From Bacteroidia bacterium (GTDB taxonomy: Bacteria > Bacteroidota > Bacteroidia > AKYH767-A > OLB10): a stretch of 64,000 bases of DNA. The notes under the pieces were generated by a model. It saw only the letters and a program-made list of their open reading frames with translations. It was not told where the DNA came from and did no database searches. Of the stretch, positions 1-8,416 are shown piece by piece. The translations under genes were made by a program, and so were the position numbers. Numbering within the stretch: position 1 is the stretch's first letter; every line of letters starts with the position of its first letter. The stretch is taken from NCBI GenBank assembly GCA_037045145.1, contig JBAOIA010000011.1, positions 1,054,001 through 1,118,000 on the forward strand. The letters are read 5' to 3'.

Positions 1-378
1 ACGTGTAAGTTCATGTTTTTTGATAACATCATTCATGTAATCGTCAACAGCAGCACAGCCTACTATGCCATATTGTTTACGTCCGTCCATGCTTTGTGCA
101 TAAATATAGTAGCAGTCTTTGTTGTCTTGAAAAAACACTCCGTCTTTAAACATGGCTTCGAAATTTTCTTTGCCTTTTTTATAAATTTCAGGTGCATAGT
201 GATCGAAATCGTCCGGAAAATCAATTTCAGGTTTTATAACATGATAGAATGATATTTTGTCGCCTTTAGTTTCTGCACGTGCTTCTTTTTCGTCAAGTAC
301 ATCGTAAGGGCGACAAGCAATTCGCTTTACTAATTCTTTTTTGGGTCTTATTCCTTTGAATGGTTTTAATGTTGCCAT
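1..378 (-). CDS. DUF1015 family protein, C-terminus beyond window
   Basis: The first 126 codons are visible and the gene runs off the left edge. The N-terminus has the DUF1015 hallmark: a PF-x-G-x-R-P segment near residues 6-11 followed by a RPYDV motif near residue 23 and an EAR motif. The biochemical role of this family is not firmly known to me. It is commonly found beside serine-biosynthesis genes in Bacteroidota, as here, where its start lies 27 nt after the serA stop on the same strand. That suggests one transcript serC-serA-DUF1015 and a role linked to serine or phosphoserine metabolism (inference). ATG at 376-378 is the only plausible start. Confidence 0.85.
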   Translation of the reverse strand, partial: MATLKPFKGIRPKKELVKRIACRPYDVLDEKEARAETKGDKISFYHVIKPEIDFPDDFDHYAPEIYKKGKENFEAMFKDGVFFQDNKDCYYIYAQSMDGRKQYGIVGCAAVDDYMNDVIKKHELTR

Positions 379-405
379 ACTTTTTGCTATATTTTAATTC
401 TGATA

Positions 406-1377
406 TTATTTTTTAGTAAAATATTCAACTACTTTTTCTGCAAGTTCAATCCCTATGCGCTCTTGTGCTTCTTTTGTTGAACCACCAATGTGTGGTGACA
501 AGGTTACTTTAGGATGTGTGCAAAGTGTTTGGTTGATAATTGGTTCGCCTTCAAAAACATCAATGCCTGCAAATGATATTTTTCCTGAATTAAGTGCTTC
601 AATCAAATCGGCTTCTGAAATTACTCCACCACGTGCTGTGTTAACAATGCCTGCACCATTTTTTATGAGGTCAAGTTCTTTCTTCCCGATAACCGGTGCG
701 CTACCTTTTGGAAATGGCACATGTAGCGTAATAAAATCACTCTCAATAAGTAGTTTAGTGAAAGACACACATTTAAAAGTAATAGTGATTTTCTTCTGTC
801 CTAATGCAGGGTGAAAATCCATATCTACTACAACATCTTCATTGTTGAGTCTATGAAATAAAACGTTCATTCCCAAACCAACTGCTATGGCAGCTACGCA
901 CTTACCAATTTGTCCGGCACCAATAATACCTATTGTTTTTCCCTTTAGTTCTATTCCTGCGGAGTATGATTTCTTCAGTTTTTCAAATGTTTCTTTGGAA
1001 GAGCAGGCTGGCATGTTGCGGTTGGCATCATACAGCATTCGCACTCCGGTGAACAAATGTGCAAACACCAATTCTGCAACTGATTGTGATGATGCAGCCG
1101 GAGTATTTATAACGGCAAGTCCTTTTTCGCGGGCATACTTTACATCAATATTATCCATACCTACACCGGCACGACCAATTACTTTAAGATTTGGACATGC
1201 ATCAATAACATCAGTGCGTACAGTAGTAGCACTTCTTACTAATATAGCATCAAAATTCTTAAGTGCTTCAGCAAGTTTTTCCTGAGGTACTTTATCTGTA
1301 GAAACCGAAAATCCTGCTGCATCAAATATTTTTTTTCCAGCAGCATCAATGCCGTCATTGGCTAATATTTTAATCAT
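406..1377 (-). CDS. serA: D-3-phosphoglycerate dehydrogenase, short form
   Basis: Cytosolic NAD-dependent 2-hydroxyacid dehydrogenase that should oxidise 3-phosphoglycerate to 3-phosphohydroxypyruvate, the first step of serine synthesis. The 323 residues show the Rossmann motif GAGQIG at 153-158 and the catalytic set Arg249 (in NTARGG), Glu278 (in DVFEGEP) and His296 (in SPHIGGS). It ends right after the catalytic domain, so it lacks the C-terminal ACT domain through which longer SerA forms are feedback-inhibited by serine. It lies 14 nt after serC on the same strand, which supports the SerA assignment over other 2-hydroxyacid dehydrogenases. Confidence 0.93.
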   Translation of the reverse strand: MIKILANDGIDAAGKKIFDAAGFSVSTDKVPQEKLAEALKNFDAILVRSATTVRTDVIDACPNLKVIGRAGVGMDNIDVKYAREKGLAVINTPAASSQSVAELVFAHLFTGVRMLYDANRNMPACSSKETFEKLKKSYSAGIELKGKTIGIIGAGQIGKCVAAIAVGLGMNVLFHRLNNEDVVVDMDFHPALGQKKITITFKCVSFTKLLIESDFITLHVPFPKGSAPVIGKKELDLIKNGAGIVNTARGGVISEADLIEALNSGKISFAGIDVFEGEPIINQTLCTHPKVTLSPHIGGSTKEAQERIGIELAEKVVEYFTKK

Positions 1378-1391
1378 AACTGAAATTTTTT

Positions 1392-2456
1392 TTAACCGTT
1401 TGTTTTTGCAAAATCTTTCATCACCTGTACCAATACTTTTACGCTTTCAACAGGAAGTGCATTGTACATGCTTGCACGAAAACCACCTACACTTCGATGA
1501 CCTTTAATACCTACAATGCCGGCTTCTTTTGCTTTGCCTAAGAAGGCTTCGTCCATGGAGGCATCTTTTAAAAGGAAACAAGCATTCATGGGTGATCGGT
1601 CTTCGGGTGCTGCAGTTCCAGTAAATAATGGATTGGTGTCAACCTCATTATAAAACATATCAAACTTCTGTTGATTAATCTTTTGCATTGCTTCTACGCC
1701 ACCAATTGATTTTAACCACTCTAATACATGCATACAAACAAGAATCGCAATTACAGGAGGTGTGTTGTATAGCGAATCGTTTTCAAGATGCGTTTTATAG
1801 TTGAGCATGGTTGGCATCACTCTTTCGGATTTACCAACAATGTCTTTTTTAATGATGACAAGTGTTACTCCTGAAGGGCCCATATTTTTTTGTGCACCTG
1901 CATATATCATGTCAAACTTTGAAACATCAACAGGACGTGAAAAAATATCGCTGCTCATATCGCATATTACAGGAATAGGGCTTGCCGGAAAATTTTTTAC
2001 CTGAGTGCCGTGAATGGTTTCATTGCTACAGATATGCAGATAGTCGCAATCAGCAGGTATCGTATATCCTTTTGGTTGATAGGAATAGTTTTTGTCTTTA
2101 CTTGATGCAATCACTTCAACTTCGCCAAAGAGTTTGGCTTCTTTAATAGCTTTGTTACTCCAAGCACCCTGATCAATGTATGCAGCTTTCTTTTTAAGAA
2201 AGTTCATTGGTACCATGGCAAACTGTGTGCTGGCACCACCTTGTAAGAAAAGTACTTCATGCGTATCAGGCACGTGAAGTAACTCCTTTACCAGCGACTT
2301 TGCTTTTTGAAGAACAGCATCAAAATCTTTGCTGCGATGCGAAATTTCCATCACGCCCATTCCGCTGTTGTTAAAATCTAAAAGAGATTCTTGTGTTTTC
2401 TTTATTGCAACTTCCGGTAATACACCAGGACCGGCACCAAAATTATGTTTACGCAT
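1392..2456 (-). CDS. serC: Phosphoserine aminotransferase
   Basis: PLP enzyme converting 3-phosphohydroxypyruvate plus glutamate to phosphoserine. The protein has 354 residues starting MRKHNFGAGPGVLP, the usual SerC N-terminus. The PLP lysine is Lys190 in the GAQKNMGPSG motif, and the SHR and GGAST segments that bind substrate phosphate and cofactor are present. An in-frame upstream ATG at 2501 was rejected because the added residues do not resemble the family and that codon overlaps a -7 promoter element (2499-2506). The gene leads the serC-serA-DUF1015 group. Confidence 0.95.
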   Translation of the reverse strand: MRKHNFGAGPGVLPEVAIKKTQESLLDFNNSGMGVMEISHRSKDFDAVLQKAKSLVKELLHVPDTHEVLFLQGGASTQFAMVPMNFLKKKAAYIDQGAWSNKAIKEAKLFGEVEVIASSKDKNYSYQPKGYTIPADCDYLHICSNETIHGTQVKNFPASPIPVICDMSSDIFSRPVDVSKFDMIYAGAQKNMGPSGVTLVIIKKDIVGKSERVMPTMLNYKTHLENDSLYNTPPVIAILVCMHVLEWLKSIGGVEAMQKINQQKFDMFYNEVDTNPLFTGTAAPEDRSPMNACFLLKDASMDEAFLGKAKEAGIVGIKGHRSVGGFRASMYNALPVESVKVLVQVMKDFAKTNG

Positions 2457-2498
2457 AGTTAATATATTAAATTGTTTTTTAACTGATATTTCGGAAGG

Positions 2499-2506
2499 CA
2501 AAATTA
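2499..2506 (-). promoter_or_regulatory. -7 promoter element of serC
   Basis: TAATTTTG on the minus strand matches the Bacteroidota -7 consensus TAnnTTTG and lies about 43 nt upstream of the serC start. I see no clear -33 TTTG at the usual distance, so this is a partial promoter call. Confidence 0.45.
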
Positions 2507-2525
2507 GCTCTTTAAAGCCAATTAA

Positions 2526-3401
2526 CTACTTCCGCAACTCAGAATCTTTTACAGGGGTAATTTTCTGGCCATCAGTGTTATGGCTATTTCTCATATCAAT
2601 ATCACTTTTGCCTTGCCATTTGCCTTTTTTCCAAATAAAAGCATCATAAGTAAAATCAGGTCCATAAGTTTCTTCAGCACCTTTTAAAGTAGCTTTTGGT
2701 GGACTTAAATGATCGAAAACAATTTTTTTTCCTTTTGAATAGTACTTTAAACTCATGACTGCCTGAGCATTGTATTGAAATATAACCCGGGTACATTTTT
2801 CAGCACTCATCACAGGTAGCATATTTGCAGGGGCTTTAAAAATCTTTTTACCAAAGACAGGTTTGTTTTTTTGAAAATGCAAAACATCAATTGTTTTGAC
2901 AGTAGTCCTGTTGTCAACACCTCGCCAGCCAAGGAGCGTGTAGATGGTTTTTTTATTTTCTTTTACTGGGATGATGCTGTAATAAATAGCTGCAAAATAA
3001 TTATCGGTATTTAAAATTTTGTCTGATGCAGTGTATTTATCCATAGCACCATCTGTTAACGTAAATATTTTTATTGCTTTAGATTTTTTGTCTTTTACCT
3101 GCATCATCCCATGAATGCTGTAAGTTTGAGTTTCCATATTCGGTTGTATCCACTGATAAAACCTGATTAGGTTATCGGCTGATGTAATCGTTGAAATAGA
3201 AGGTATTGTATCGAATGAAGTGTTGAATGATTGTTCGGTAGCAAGAAATTTTTGCATGGCATCAGTGAGTCGTAACTGATATTGCTGCCTTATTGAATCG
3301 CTACTGCCTTTAATGACACTGTCAGCAAACATTTGAAGTTGTGCAAATGTGTTGCCGGTAGTATAAAGTAAAATAATAAAAGTAAAAGCTATTCTGACCA
3401 T
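2526..3401 (-). CDS. Secreted protein of unknown function
   Basis: A 291-residue protein with a signal peptide (MVRIAFTFIILLYTTGNTFA, cleavage before QLQ). I do not recognise the family. The mature part is mixed alpha/beta and rich in Lys and Thr, without transmembrane segments, cysteine clusters or a T9SS sorting domain. A location in the periplasm or outside is inferred from the signal peptide. It lies between the ferredoxin and serC on the same strand, separated from the ferredoxin by a terminator and from serC by a promoter element, so it is probably transcribed alone. Confidence 0.75.
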   Translation of the reverse strand: MVRIAFTFIILLYTTGNTFAQLQMFADSVIKGSSDSIRQQYQLRLTDAMQKFLATEQSFNTSFDTIPSISTITSADNLIRFYQWIQPNMETQTYSIHGMMQVKDKKSKAIKIFTLTDGAMDKYTASDKILNTDNYFAAIYYSIIPVKENKKTIYTLLGWRGVDNRTTVKTIDVLHFQKNKPVFGKKIFKAPANMLPVMSAEKCTRVIFQYNAQAVMSLKYYSKGKKIVFDHLSPPKATLKGAEETYGPDFTYDAFIWKKGKWQGKSDIDMRNSHNTDGQKITPVKDSELRK

Positions 3402-3414
3402 GTTGTATTAAACG

Positions 3415-3454
3415 AAAAAATCTGCTACATATTTAAAAGCGTGCAGCAGATTTT
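3415..3454 (-). terminator. Rho-independent terminator after the ferredoxin gene
   Basis: A perfect 10-bp stem (AAAATCTGCT with AGCAGATTTT) around an 18-nt loop. On the minus strand it is followed by a run of T (A-run 3415-3420 on the plus strand). It lies just downstream of the ferredoxin stop codon. Confidence 0.75.
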
Positions 3455-3473
3455 AAACAATTTCAATCAATTA

Positions 3474-3821
3474 TTATTGGTGCATGCGTGATTTCTTTTC
3501 AAGCAAAGCTTCTTTTGTTTCTCTAACGTTTTCATCGTCAACACAGCAATCAACCGGGCAAACCGAAGCGCACTGTGGTTCGTCATGAAAGCCAACACAT
3601 TCTGTACATTTATCCGGAACTATATAGTAGTGGTCCAAATTAACAGGTGTTTGAGGGGTATCGGCATCAATGGCTGTACCATCCATTTTGTTAAACATGC
3701 CTTTTACAGTGGTACCATCAGAAAAACGCCATTCTGCACCACCTTCGTAAATAGCATTGTTGGGGCACTCGGGTTCGCAGGCTCCGCAGTTAATACATTC
3801 GTCAGTAATTATAATAGCCAT
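3474..3821 (-). CDS. 2[4Fe-4S] ferredoxin
   Basis: A 115-residue electron carrier. The first cluster motif CxxCxxCxxxCP is at residues 10-20 (CINCGACEPECP). The second has the longer spacing CxxC-x8-CxxxCP (CTECVGFHDEPQCASVCP), typical of YfhL/dicluster ferredoxins, so two [4Fe-4S] clusters are expected. Cytosolic, no signal peptide. It is divergent from the LuxC-like acyl-CoA reductase, an arrangement that occurs in other Bacteroidota. A functional link between the two is possible but not shown. Confidence 0.92.
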   Translation of the reverse strand: MAIIITDECINCGACEPECPNNAIYEGGAEWRFSDGTTVKGMFNKMDGTAIDADTPQTPVNLDHYYIVPDKCTECVGFHDEPQCASVCPVDCCVDDENVRETKEALLEKKSRMHQ

Positions 3822-3851
3822 AATTTTGTGTTTTTATTTGAAGTGTTGGTG

Positions 3852-3877
3852 CAAATATAAATTTATTTTACAAACAA
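3852..3877 (-). promoter_or_regulatory. Promoter of the ferredoxin gene
   Basis: The minus strand has TATATTTG (3852-3859), a match to TAnnTTTG, with TTG about 15 nt upstream (3875-3877). The implied leader is short, roughly 25 nt. Confidence 0.45.
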
Positions 3878-3936
3878 GTTTTAATACCAAAAAGTTAGTA
3901 CAAACCTGTTTTACTTTAATTTTAAAAAAAAGTTTT

Positions 3937-4992
3937 ATGTCGCAGACAGAAAATATTGTAAATACCTTTATCCGTGTAGGGCAAAGAATTAAGGCATTTT
4001 GTGAGCAGTATCCAAATGGATCACTGGAGGGTATTGTTGATACCGCTAAGGTCAATAATCCCTGGTTTACCGCACATAACCAAATTAAGTCGTTGAAGGC
4101 TATAGCTTCTATGTTGCAACCTGAATCTTTACAACAGTGGATTAGCTGCTATAGTTTAACAGAGCAACTACCTAAAAGTATTGGTGTGGTGATGGCGGGA
4201 AATATTCCTGCTGTGGGCTTTCATGATTTGATGACAGTTTTAGTTTCAGGTAACAAAATTCAGATAAAACCCTCATCATCTGATAGAATATTAATGGAGT
4301 GGATAGCCGCTATCATAAAAAGTGAGAATGCAGAACTAGGTAATCGGATTTCTTTTGTGGACAAATTGCAAAGGCCCGATGCAGTTATTGCAACCGGCTC
4401 AGATAATACAGCACGATATTTCCATTATTATTTTAGTAAGGTGCCACATGTTATCAGGAAAAACAGAAACAGTGTAGCTGTCTTGAAGGGTAATGAAACA
4501 AGTGAAGAATTGTTTGCATTGGGAGATGATATATTCTCCTATTTTGGGTTAGGTTGCCGCAATGTATCAAAGCTAATGGTGCCGGTGGGTTATAATTTCG
4601 AGAACTTTTTTAAAGCAATTGAGCCTTATGGTAATGAATTGTTATTACATAATAAATATATCAACAACTACGATTATTACCGGGCAATATATTTAATGGA
4701 AAGCGTTCCTTTTCTTACCAATAATTTTGTGCATTTGTTAGAACAGCAAAGTATTGCCTCTCCGGTTTCAGTAATACACTATGAAACCTATGACAATCAA
4801 AGTTTACTGCAACAATTGCTAACCGATGAAGCTGATAAAATACAATGTATCATTTCGGCTGATAAGATTACAGGAAAAGAAATACCCTTTGGTAAAGGGC
4901 AAAAGCCATCGGCAAGTGATTATGCCGATGGTGTAGATACCCTGCATTTTTTAATTGAACAATTTTCTGAGCAAAATAACAGCAATGCTTAA
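3937..4992 (+). CDS. LuxC-family acyl-CoA reductase
   Basis: A 351-residue NADPH-dependent reductase of the LuxC family, which turns acyl-CoA or an acyl-enzyme into an aldehyde. The AGNIPAVGFHD segment and the following IKPSSSD are characteristic, and Cys207 in FGLGCRN fits the acyl-accepting cysteine. ATG at 3937 was chosen: upstream in-frame codons from 3757 overlap the divergent ferredoxin gene and encode unrelated sequence. No lux luciferase genes are near, so a role in light production is not implied. Its stop overlaps the stop of the convergent M49 gene by 4 nt. Confidence 0.85.
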   Translation: MSQTENIVNTFIRVGQRIKAFCEQYPNGSLEGIVDTAKVNNPWFTAHNQIKSLKAIASMLQPESLQQWISCYSLTEQLPKSIGVVMAGNIPAVGFHDLMTVLVSGNKIQIKPSSSDRILMEWIAAIIKSENAELGNRISFVDKLQRPDAVIATGSDNTARYFHYYFSKVPHVIRKNRNSVAVLKGNETSEELFALGDDIFSYFGLGCRNVSKLMVPVGYNFENFFKAIEPYGNELLLHNKYINNYDYYRAIYLMESVPFLTNNFVHLLEQQSIASPVSVIHYETYDNQSLLQQLLTDEADKIQCIISADKITGKEIPFGKGQKPSASDYADGVDTLHFLIEQFSEQNNSNA

Positions 4993-7058
4993 TTTCGGAT
5001 AGGCAAGAAAGAAAATTCTTTTCCATACTCAAGCATTTGAGGAAGAAAATCATTGTTGTATTCAACTTTAACATCAGTGATACTATCGCCTTGCATTACC
5101 GGAACTAACCTGGGTTGAATAAATCCCATATAAGGTGCAATGTTTAATGCTTTATATCTTTCGTGAACTTCTTTTAATAAATCCTGATCTACTTTTACGC
5201 CAAAATTTTCTACTAAATTTTTCCCTGAAGTATAATCACCTTCGGATTTTATACGTTGAATCTCTTTTAGCAACTCTCCAAACAGTGTTCTTAGTTTGTC
5301 ATAGTCGTTTATTTTGAAATAAGTTTTTCCATTTCTGGTAATGCGTTCAATTACATTATCCTGTTTGCCTTTTTCGTAAACCCATGATGCTACAAGCTGA
5401 CGGTTGCGCATGTGCGACTCTTCAAGATTGTTACCGGGATTAATGCGGTTCAACTGTGTCATCAATCCATTAAGGATATAAGAATCAAACTCTGCTTTGC
5501 CTACTTCGATAGATGGCATCACACCAATGTCTATTAATTTTTTATCGGTTATGTAATATAGTGCTACCAGATCGGCACGTGCTTCTTCCAATGTGCTTGC
5601 ATAGTTTTTTAAGGTTACATCTGTACCCGCAACACCTTCATTAATTTTTCCCGATGCATGACCAATTACTTCATGCATGTCGGTATGAAGATCACCGGCT
5701 AAGGCACCATATTTTTTAACCCGTTCAATCACCTGAGGATTTTCGCCAAACTCATCAATCATCGGGCTTTTGGCACGAGCATAATTATAAGAAGCAACTA
5801 TGTTTCCTAATGAAACAGATTTAGAGCCCACTTTCTCGCGAATCCATTCCTGATTGGGTAGGTTAATACCGATAGGTGTTGATGGAGCAGCATCACCACA
5901 CTCGTTAATTACTGTTATCACTTTTGCCGAAATTCCTTTTACATTTTTCTTTTTATGTTCAGGCAAAATAGGAGAGTGGTCTTCAAACCATTGTGCTTCT
6001 TTGCCGATTGCTGCAATACGTTTAGTAGCTTCCAGGTCTTTAAGACTAAGCACCGATTCGTAAGCCCCTTTTTTATGCATTGGGTCGAGATATACTTCAA
6101 TAAATCCATTGGCAATATCAATGCGGCTTGCAGTATCTTTAACCCACAAAACACAGTAATCATCATAATCTTTTAAATTGCCGGTTTTATAAAACTTAAC
6201 CAATGCTTCAAGGGTAGCTTTTTGGGCATCGTTTTCTGCAACGGTAACAGCCTTTTCGAGCCAATAAACAATTTTATCTATGGCAGCACCATACATGCCT
6301 CCCGATTTCCACACCTGTTCTTCAATTTTTCCATTTACCTTCATCACTTTGGAGTTTAATCCCCAAGATGGTTGCTCTTTTACACCGGGAAGAATTTTGT
6401 TTTTATAAAACTGCTCAACTTCTTTTTGTGTTACATTTTCGTAAAGATTACTTGACGAAGCCTTTACATTATCAACATCTGCTGCAAGCGAAACTCCTTT
6501 GGCATCAAGTTTCGGGTCAAATAATATTGGTTTTAAAAATGAAATAAACTCTTCAATTTTTTTCCCTTCATTAGGCATTTTGCTGTAATCGCTTTTTGAA
6601 ATTAATGTGTCTAAAAAAGCCGGATCAAATTCAGGAATCATTTTATCAGTTGAGTAATGATGATGAATGCCATTACTGAAGAAAAAACGCTTGGCATAGA
6701 CCATAAATTTTTTGTAGTTGTCTTCGTTTTTATCGCCCTGATATGTTTCAAGAATTGTTTCTAAAGTTTTTCTTATCTGAAGATTGTAACGGTTTTTCTG
6801 ATCATAAAAAATATCACGCCCCGACATTCCTGCCATATAAAGATAGTAGGCTAATTGTTTTTGTGGGAGACTGAGTTCTTCAAAACCCGGAATAGTGTAA
6901 CGGAGCATTTGAATATCGGCAAAGCGATCTGCTACAATTTCAATTTCAGGTGTTGTCTTGGCTGCAGTGTTTGCGTTTTCTTGTTTTGGTGCTTGTTTGC
7001 ATGATGTTAGTGCTAATACACCTGATGTTGCTGTTAGGATTACAAGTAAAATTCTCAT
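4989..7058 (-). CDS. M49 (dipeptidyl-peptidase III family) lipoprotein
   Basis: A 689-residue zinc peptidase. The family hallmark HExxGH is present as HEVIGH at about residues 463-468, followed by the second zinc-ligand motif as EEARAD near residue 490. The N-terminus is a lipoprotein signal peptide ending in LTSC (Cys20), so the enzyme is membrane-anchored, unlike the classical cytosolic DPP III. The length fits the family. M49 enzymes release dipeptides from peptide N-termini; a role in extracytoplasmic peptide use is inferred. Confidence 0.9.
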   Translation of the reverse strand: MRILLVILTATSGVLALTSCKQAPKQENANTAAKTTPEIEIVADRFADIQMLRYTIPGFEELSLPQKQLAYYLYMAGMSGRDIFYDQKNRYNLQIRKTLETILETYQGDKNEDNYKKFMVYAKRFFFSNGIHHHYSTDKMIPEFDPAFLDTLISKSDYSKMPNEGKKIEEFISFLKPILFDPKLDAKGVSLAADVDNVKASSSNLYENVTQKEVEQFYKNKILPGVKEQPSWGLNSKVMKVNGKIEEQVWKSGGMYGAAIDKIVYWLEKAVTVAENDAQKATLEALVKFYKTGNLKDYDDYCVLWVKDTASRIDIANGFIEVYLDPMHKKGAYESVLSLKDLEATKRIAAIGKEAQWFEDHSPILPEHKKKNVKGISAKVITVINECGDAAPSTPIGINLPNQEWIREKVGSKSVSLGNIVASYNYARAKSPMIDEFGENPQVIERVKKYGALAGDLHTDMHEVIGHASGKINEGVAGTDVTLKNYASTLEEARADLVALYYITDKKLIDIGVMPSIEVGKAEFDSYILNGLMTQLNRINPGNNLEESHMRNRQLVASWVYEKGKQDNVIERITRNGKTYFKINDYDKLRTLFGELLKEIQRIKSEGDYTSGKNLVENFGVKVDQDLLKEVHERYKALNIAPYMGFIQPRLVPVMQGDSITDVKVEYNNDFLPQMLEYGKEFSFLPIRN

Positions 7059-7158
7059 TTCTTATGGATTTAAAAATTAAAGCAGACAAAGTTGCCCAAA
7101 AAAGTTAACCATTATCAAAACAAAAAGTTAAGAAATGCTGAACAAAACAACAATGACT

Positions 7159-7788
7159 TTAATCTTCCTTAACAAAAAGTATATTAGAAAAAGGCAGAAA
7201 ATAGTTTGGCAGACATTTAAAGTTTTCTCCGGTTTTTATGAGGTTAATTCCTTTAAAACTAACGTCTTCCAAAGATGGTTTGAGCCTTACTTCAAAGTAG
7301 GTATTGGCATTTAACTCATCTTTTATTGTGCTTGCTACATCAGGATATAACTCATGAACTAAAAATATTTTTTCGCAATTTTTTGTGTCAATGTTTATCA
7401 CGCCATCTTCATTAGCTTCAAATTCTTTTGTCAGATTGCCGAAAGTAACAATTGCTTTTACCTTTTGTGTCAGATATTGGTTTTCGTCACGAACAACAAC
7501 TTTATAAGTCTTACCACTGATACGCTGTTCTGTAATTTCAAAATCTGCACCTCCAATTTTATCACTGTTTAATTTAATGGTGTCGCCATCAAAGGTGTAA
7601 GTTCCTTTTGCTTTGCGGTCAACAGCGCCATAGGAATAAAAAAACTCGAATGTATTATCAGGAAGAAACTGAAAGGCAGCGGCCATATCCTGAATGTTAT
7701 GTAGGCGGTAAATGCCGTTTAATGAACTTTGTGCATTCATGACACTGCTGTATGAAAGAAATAAAAATACAATAATGCGCTTATCCAT
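7159..7788 (-). CDS. Secreted protein of unknown function
   Basis: A 209-residue protein with a signal peptide (cleavage likely after MNA, before QSS). The first half reads as a beta-rich lipocalin-like pattern (GIYRLHN, FQFLPDNTFEFFYSYG, GTYTFDGDTIKL), seen in many small Bacteroidota exported proteins, but I cannot name a family. It is divergent from the ECF sigma factor gene with 143 nt between the start codons, so it could be a target of that sigma factor. That link is inference. Confidence 0.7.
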   Translation of the reverse strand: MDKRIIVFLFLSYSSVMNAQSSLNGIYRLHNIQDMAAAFQFLPDNTFEFFYSYGAVDRKAKGTYTFDGDTIKLNSDKIGGADFEITEQRISGKTYKVVVRDENQYLTQKVKAIVTFGNLTKEFEANEDGVINIDTKNCEKIFLVHELYPDVASTIKDELNANTYFEVRLKPSLEDVSFKGINLIKTGENFKCLPNYFLPFSNILFVKED

Positions 7789-7931
7789 GATTCAAAAGTA
7801 ATGAAAAAGTGTGGAGCTTGTGACTTTTAAATTGAAATTTGACTCGCAAGCAATTCATAGTTCAAAATTTTAAAAAATCCCTGTAACTTTACCGGCATGA
7901 GTGCGTCTTATATTTAAACACGAAACTATTT

Positions 7932-8414
7932 GTGACGGCATTGGAGTACAATACCTGTGTAGATCAATACGCTGACGGCATATACCGTTTCATTCTGCAT
8001 AATATAAAAGATGAGGATGATGCACGGGATGTGGTACAGGATACATTTGAAAAATGCTGGCGCAATCATGAAAATATTCAGTACGAAAAAGTGAAATCTT
8101 ATTTGTTTACCACAGCACATCATACCATGATTGACAGAATCAGAAAGTCGAGCCGTCAGGAGTTGTTGAGTGAATATCATGAGGAGCCATCACATAATAA
8201 ACACTATTCTGATTTGAAAAATGTATTGAAAATGGCTTTAGATAAACTACCTGCCATTCAAAAGTCAGTGATATTATTACGCGACTATGAGGGTTATGAT
8301 TATAAAGAAATAGGAGAGATTACCGGCCTTAGTGAATCGCAGGTGAAGGTATATATTTATCGTGGCAGAATGGCGTTGAAAGAATTTATTGGCAGTTTGA
8401 GTAATGTAATTTAA
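7932..8414 (+). CDS. ECF-type RNA polymerase sigma factor
   Basis: A 160-residue protein with sigma70 region 2 (about residues 8-70, including DEDDARDVVQDTF) and region 4 (about 100-155, with LPAIQKSVILLRDYEGYDYKEI, here split by a short gap, and a helix-turn-helix with SESQVKVYIYRGR). There is no region 1 or 3, as in ECF factors. The start is GTG at 7932; no ATG lies nearby in frame. The next gene starts 2 nt after its stop and encodes a membrane protein of anti-sigma type. Confidence 0.9.
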   Translation: MTALEYNTCVDQYADGIYRFILHNIKDEDDARDVVQDTFEKCWRNHENIQYEKVKSYLFTTAHHTMIDRIRKSSRQELLSEYHEEPSHNKHYSDLKNVLKMALDKLPAIQKSVILLRDYEGYDYKEIGEITGLSESQVKVYIYRGRMALKEFIGSLSNVI

Positions 8415-8416
8415 CA

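Noticed and set aside
2457..2501. N-terminal extension of serC
   Set aside because: The extra residues do not match SerC and the upstream ATG overlaps a promoter element.
3937..4992. Bioluminescence operon
   Set aside because: LuxC similarity only; no luxA, luxB, luxD or luxE genes nearby.
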